Position numbers and translations under genes: made by a program. Of a stretch of 8,470 nt of DNA, positions 5,371 through 8,470 are shown piece after piece. The notes beneath the pieces are model-generated. The model saw only the letters and a program-made list of their open reading frames with translations, was not told the DNA's origin and made no database searches. How positions within the stretch are numbered: the first letter of the stretch is position 1; the number at the start of each line of letters is the position of its first letter. This DNA is from Pseudomonadota bacterium (lineage in GTDB: Bacteria > Pseudomonadota > Alphaproteobacteria > Ferrovibrionales > Ferrovibrionaceae), in contig JAEYSS010000216.1 in NCBI GenBank assembly GCA_023434425.1, positions 1 to 8,470 on the forward strand. Direction: 5' to 3'.

Positions 5371-5853
5371 TCAGCTTTGCTTTCCCGTCGCCCAGGCCTG
5401 CGCCCGTTCCAGAGCCTGCGGATCGATCCGCGTTTCCCCCAGCTGGCGCATGAGCGTGGCGAGATCGTAGTAGAAGCGCTCTTCCACGAACAGTCCGTCA
5501 CGGAACTTCACAAAGACCACGAATGGCAGCACGAAAGTCCGCCCGGTCGGCGCCAGTTCGAGAAAATCTCCGACGTGCCGACCGGTATACTGGGGCTCGG
5601 CCACGTAGGTGTCGTCGTCGATCCATTGTGCACTGCCAATCGGTGAACGCTCCACCACGTTGCCGAAAGCCTCCCACCATTGCCGGTAATGCCGTTCGGC
5701 ACCGGCCCTGCCCGGAAAGACCTGACCGAGGGCGAGATCGCGGAACACACAATCGGGATGCACCGTGGCGAGCGTGGCCGCCATGTCATGGGTATTTTCC
5801 GCCGCCAGATGGCGTTGCAGCATCAGGCGGTTGGGATGGGGCTGGTCCGTCAT
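5371..5853 (-). CDS. NTF2/SnoaL-like fold protein (ester cyclase-like)
   Basis: A 160-residue protein with the hallmarks of the SnoaL-like polyketide cyclase/ester cyclase branch of the NTF2 superfamily. These are cone-shaped alpha+beta barrels that bind small hydrophobic ligands, as cyclases, isomerases or sensors. Supporting segments are HLAAENTHDMAATLATVHPDCVFRDL (15-40), FPGRAGAERHYRQWWEAF (46-63), the GRTFVLPFVVFVKFRDGLFVEERFYYDLATLMRQLG strand pair and helix (104-139), and the DxxTLMRQLG-like ending common in this family. The start ATG at 5853 has GGAGG five bases upstream, an excellent ribosome binding site. A much longer open frame continues past it, but only as the antisense of the ATPase gene. 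It is the first gene of a two-gene unit with the YciI gene and diverges from the cox-like cluster across 111 nt. The ligand is unknown. Confidence 0.87.
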   Translation of the reverse strand: MTDQPHPNRLMLQRHLAAENTHDMAATLATVHPDCVFRDLALGQVFPGRAGAERHYRQWWEAFGNVVERSPIGSAQWIDDDTYVAEPQYTGRHVGDFLELAPTGRTFVLPFVVFVKFRDGLFVEERFYYDLATLMRQLGETRIDPQALERAQAWATGKQS

Positions 5854-5897
5854 GGTTTCCTCCGGGTTTCCAAGCCCAGACGCGCGAACCGGCCGCC

Positions 5898-5926
5898 TTG
5901 TGACAGCCGGCCGAACGAGGCATGAT
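5898..5926 (+). promoter_or_regulatory. Weak candidate promoter of the cox-like cluster
   Basis: TTGTGA (5898-5903) and CATGAT (5921-5926) are spaced by 17 bp, each matching four of six sigma70 positions. Transcription would begin near 5933, about 32 nt before the ATPase start. It lies in the 111-nt divergent gap that must also hold the promoter for the minus-strand NTF2-like gene, for which I see no clear hexamers. Confidence 0.3.
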
Positions 5927-5964
5927 TTACCTGTCCTTCCAGCTCTTCGCCCCAGATCGTAACG

Positions 5965-6882
5965 ATGTCCGTCCTTCCTGATTCCATCGATGCCGTCGAA
6001 GTCCTGCTGAACAGTGGCGACTATGTCGCCGACCGTTCGCTCGCCACCACGCTGTTCCTTGCGCTGAAAATGGGCCGGCCGCTGTTTCTCGAAGGCGAGG
6101 CCGGCGTCGGCAAGACCGAGATCGCCAAGGTGCTGGCCGCGACTCTGGGACGCCGCCTCGTGCGCCTGCAATGCTACGAGGGCCTTGATCTTTCTTCGGC
6201 GGTCTATGAATGGAATTACCCGCGCCAAATGCTGGAAATCCGACTGGCCGAAGCTGCCGGTGGCGGTGACAAGGAAGCGCTGGCGCGCGATCTGTTCAGT
6301 CCCGATTTCCTGGTCGAGCGACCGCTGCTGCAGGCGCTGAAACCCGATCCGGCCGGTCCACCAGTGCTGCTGATCGACGAACTCGACCGCACCGACGAAC
6401 CCTTCGAAGCCTATCTGCTGGAAGTGCTGTCCGATTTCCAGATCACCATTCCCGAAATCGGCCCGATCAAGGCCGCCGAGCCGCCGATCGTGATCATTAC
6501 GTCGAACCGCACGCGCGAAATCCACGACGCATTGAAACGGCGATGCCTGTATTACTGGGTCGATTATCCCAGCGCCGAGCGCGAACTGGCGATCCTTGAA
6601 CGCAAGGTGCCGGGCGTGCAGAAGCGGCTGAGCCGCGAGATTGTCGCCTTCGTGCAGCATCTGCGCGAAACCGAGCTGTTCAAGCTGCCCGGCGTGGCCG
6701 AAACCATCGACTGGACCCGCGCGCTCGCCTTCCTCGACAAGGTGAGCCTCGATCCCGAAACCATCGACAATACGCTTGGCGTGCTGCTGAAATACCAGGA
6801 CGACATCGCCAAGATGAAGGGCTCGGAAGCCGCAAATATCCTGCGCCAGGTGCAGCAGGACATGGCTTCGCTGGGCATCTGA
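5965..6882 (+). CDS. MoxR-type AAA+ ATPase, CoxD-like
   Basis: A 305-residue AAA+ ATPase of the MoxR group. These act with VWA proteins as chaperones that insert or activate metal cofactors. CoxD of aerobic CO dehydrogenase helps build the Mo-Cu site. Walker A is GEAGVGKT (44-51). Walker B is VLLIDELDRTDE (134-145) with D138 and E139. Sensor 1 asparagine lies in IITSN181, and the arginine-finger region ALKRRC is at 189-194. The C-terminal helical lid contains the VAETIDWTRAL segment. The length suits the CoxD branch. The ATG at 5965 has no visible ribosome binding site. It is the first gene of a plus-strand unit, 7 nt before the VWA gene, and this pairing is the main support for a maturation role. 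The substrate enzyme is not in the window. Confidence 0.92.
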   Translation: MSVLPDSIDAVEVLLNSGDYVADRSLATTLFLALKMGRPLFLEGEAGVGKTEIAKVLAATLGRRLVRLQCYEGLDLSSAVYEWNYPRQMLEIRLAEAAGGGDKEALARDLFSPDFLVERPLLQALKPDPAGPPVLLIDELDRTDEPFEAYLLEVLSDFQITIPEIGPIKAAEPPIVIITSNRTREIHDALKRRCLYYWVDYPSAERELAILERKVPGVQKRLSREIVAFVQHLRETELFKLPGVAETIDWTRALAFLDKVSLDPETIDNTLGVLLKYQDDIAKMKGSEAANILRQVQQDMASLGI

Positions 6883-6889
6883 GGCCGGC

Positions 6890-8140
6890 ATGCTGCTGCC
6901 CGAACCGCCTGCAATGGACGGTCCCCCATCTGATGCAGTGGGTGGGGCATTCGCCACCAACATCGTGCATTTCGTACGGCTGCTGCGCGCCTCTGGCCTG
7001 CGGCTGGGCCCGGGCAAGGCAATGGACGCGGTGCGCGCCGTGGAAGTCGCCGGCATCCGGCGCCGCGACGATCTCTACTGGATGCTGTTTTCGGTGCTGG
7101 TGAACCGGCGCGACCAGCGCGAACTGTTCGATCAGGCGTTTCACATCTTCTGGCGCGATCCGAAGATCCTCGAACGCATGATGAGCCTGCTGCTGCCGCA
7201 GGCCGAGGGCACCGCCGAGCCGAGCAAGAACAACATGTCGCAACGCCTGCGTCAGGCTTTGCTGCCCGGCCAGGGCGAGGGCCGCGCCGGCAATGAGAAG
7301 AAGGAAGTCGAGATCGACGCGACGCTCACCTTCTCGGCCGACGAACTGCTGCAGAAGAAGGACTTCGCCGACATGACGGCGGAGGAAATGGACCAGGCCA
7401 AGGCGGCGATGGCGCGGATCGACTGGCCCTTCCGCCCTGCCCGCACCCGGCGTCTGAAACCTGATGCGCGCGGCCATCGCATCGACCTGCGCGCCAGCAT
7501 CCAGGCGAGCTTGCGGACCGGCGGCACCGTCATCCCGCTGAAGCGCAAAAGCCCCGGCGAGCGCCCGCCGCCGCTGGTGGTGCTGTGCGACATCTCGGGC
7601 TCGATGAGTCAGTACAGCCGCATGTTCCTGCATTTCATGCATGCGCTCAGCAACGACCGCAGCCGCGTGCACAGCTTCCTGTTCGGCACGCGTCTGACCA
7701 ATATCAGCCGCATGCTGCGCCAGCGCGATGTCGACAAGGCGCTGAATGCCGTCAGCGAACGCGTGCCTGACTGGTCGGGCGGCACCCGCATCGGCGGCAC
7801 GCTGGCCGAGTTCAACCGCCAGTGGTCGCGCCGCGTGCTGGGCCAGGGCGCGGTCGTGCTGCTGCTCACCGACGGGCTGGACCGCGAGGGTGGCGAAGGC
7901 CTGCCGCGTGAAATGGAGCGGCTGCACAAATCCTGCAGCCGGCTGATCTGGCTCAATCCGCTGCTGCGCTGGGACGGATTCGAACCGAAAGCCGCCGGCA
8001 TTCGCGCCATCCTGCCCCATGTTGACGATTTCCGCCCGGTTCACAATCTTAGCTCCATTGCCGATCTCGCCCGGGCGCTCAGTCACGACAGCGACGCGGG
8101 CAACCGGCTGAAACTCAATCTCGGGAGACTGGCCGCATGA
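6890..8140 (+). CDS. VWA-domain protein, CoxE-like
   Basis: A 416-residue cytoplasmic protein of the CoxE-like VWA family, the usual partner of MoxR ATPases. Together they form a ring-ATPase/adaptor pair that remodels a metalloenzyme client. The N-terminal half is helical (ATNIVHFVRLLRASGLRLGPGKAMDAVRAVE, 22-52) and linked by a charged segment (about 105-175) to a C-terminal VWA domain. The metal-ion-dependent adhesion site is complete: D234-I-S236-G-S238 in VVLCDISGSMSQYSR, T299 in SGGTRIGGTL, and D328 in LLLTDGLD. All metal ligands are kept, so divalent metal binding is expected. The ATG at 6890 has GAGG five bases before it, and the gene sits 7 nt after the ATPase stop. Its stop overlaps the next start as ATGA. 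Confidence in the family is high. Confidence 0.93.
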   Translation: MLLPEPPAMDGPPSDAVGGAFATNIVHFVRLLRASGLRLGPGKAMDAVRAVEVAGIRRRDDLYWMLFSVLVNRRDQRELFDQAFHIFWRDPKILERMMSLLLPQAEGTAEPSKNNMSQRLRQALLPGQGEGRAGNEKKEVEIDATLTFSADELLQKKDFADMTAEEMDQAKAAMARIDWPFRPARTRRLKPDARGHRIDLRASIQASLRTGGTVIPLKRKSPGERPPPLVVLCDISGSMSQYSRMFLHFMHALSNDRSRVHSFLFGTRLTNISRMLRQRDVDKALNAVSERVPDWSGGTRIGGTLAEFNRQWSRRVLGQGAVVLLLTDGLDREGGEGLPREMERLHKSCSRLIWLNPLLRWDGFEPKAAGIRAILPHVDDFRPVHNLSSIADLARALSHDSDAGNRLKLNLGRLAA

Positions 8141-8470
8141 GCAGCGAACCGATGACCGATGTATCCGCCGACATTCTCGCCACCGCGCTGGACTGGAAAC
8201 AGGCCGGCAAGGGGGTGGCGCTCGCCACTGTCGTCACCACCTGGGGCTCGGCGCCGCGTCCGGTCGGCAGCCAGCTCGCCGTGGACGACGAAGGCAAGTT
8301 CATCGGATCGGTGTCCGGTGGCTGCATCGAGAGCGCGGTCGTGACCGAGGCATTGGATGCCATTGCCGACGGCAAGTCGCGCCTGCTGGATTTCGGCGTC
8401 AGCGATGCCCAGGCCTGGGAAGTCGGCCTGGCCTGCGGCGGCAAGATCCAGATCTATGTCGAGCGGCTCG
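8137..8470 (+). CDS. XdhC/CoxF-family protein, N-terminal part (runs off right edge)
   Basis: The visible 111 residues are the N-terminal domain of the XdhC/CoxI family. These proteins bind molybdenum cofactor and help sulfurate or insert it into xanthine dehydrogenase-type hydroxylases. Diagnostic segments are ALATVVTTWGSAPRPVGSQLAV (28-49), GSVSGGCIE (57-65, with C63) and VGLACGGKIQIYVERL (96-111, with C100). The frame is open at the right edge; the usual C-terminal Rossmann-like domain is expected beyond it. The start ATG at 8137 overlaps the VWA stop by four bases, which implies translational coupling, with GGGAG nine bases upstream. Third in the order ATPase, VWA, XdhC, it matches coxD-coxE-coxF. 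It could serve any molybdenum hydroxylase, not only CO dehydrogenase. Confidence 0.9.
   Translation, partial: MSSEPMTDVSADILATALDWKQAGKGVALATVVTTWGSAPRPVGSQLAVDDEGKFIGSVSGGCIESAVVTEALDAIADGKSRLLDFGVSDAQAWEVGLACGGKIQIYVERL

Noticed and set aside
5371..7056. Long minus-strand frame extending the NTF2-like gene upstream to 561 residues
   Set aside because: The extra part is the reverse of the MoxR-type ATPase gene and lacks family features. The ATG at 5853 with GGAGG gives a complete normal-length protein.
6680..8086. Minus-strand 468-codon open frame
   Set aside because: Antisense shadow of the VWA gene. Long antisense frames are expected at this GC content, and the plus-strand protein has a complete MIDAS.

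Overview
The window is GC-rich chromosomal DNA that looks alphaproteobacterial. The basis is the protein families present (a PopZ/DUF2497 pole organizer, a TolC-type exporter, an encoded-CCA tRNA-Cys of alphaproteobacterial type) and the gene order pcm-like / rhodanese / tolC-like / popZ / valS, which I recall as a common alphaproteobacterial neighbourhood. Rhodospirillales is a guess, not shown by the sequence. I see no insertion sequence, phage gene, CRISPR array or toxin-antitoxin pair. Apart from one tandem-repeat island, the window looks like core chromosome.

Left block (1-4007), all on the minus strand and read right to left. A sigma70-like promoter near 4000 precedes a pcm-like methyltransferase, a single-domain rhodanese, a TolC-family outer-membrane exporter, popZ with its own candidate promoter, and the start of valS, which runs off the left edge. 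A 12-bp stem-loop separates the tolC-like gene from popZ, and a perfect 9-bp-arm hairpin separates popZ from valS.

Middle (4008-5023). A plus-strand tRNA-Cys(GCA) has a stable-RNA type promoter and paired downstream hairpins. Next comes a small unrecognised, probably helical 125-aa protein. Its stop codon lies inside the first unit of a degenerate 10-bp tandem array (about 12 units, 4721-4842). An AT-richer gap follows, holding a hairpin that shares one base with the perfect palindrome GAACATATGTTC.

Right block (5024-8470). A minus-strand pair (NTF2/SnoaL-like protein, then a YciI-family protein) diverges from a plus-strand cluster: MoxR-type AAA+ ATPase, VWA protein, and the N-terminus of an XdhC/CoxF-type protein. 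The cluster matches coxD-coxE-coxF, the accessory genes that mature molybdenum hydroxylases such as aerobic CO dehydrogenase. The ATPase and VWA genes are 7 nt apart, and the VWA and XdhC genes overlap by ATGA, so they are very likely co-transcribed. No structural hydroxylase gene is visible, so the client enzyme is unknown.

The most unusual features are the 10-bp array fused to a gene end, the palindromic TTAA element over the popZ -35 region, the Pro-Glu linker of PopZ, and the pcm-like protein lacking the usual substrate loop. I found no convincing new multi-gene system.
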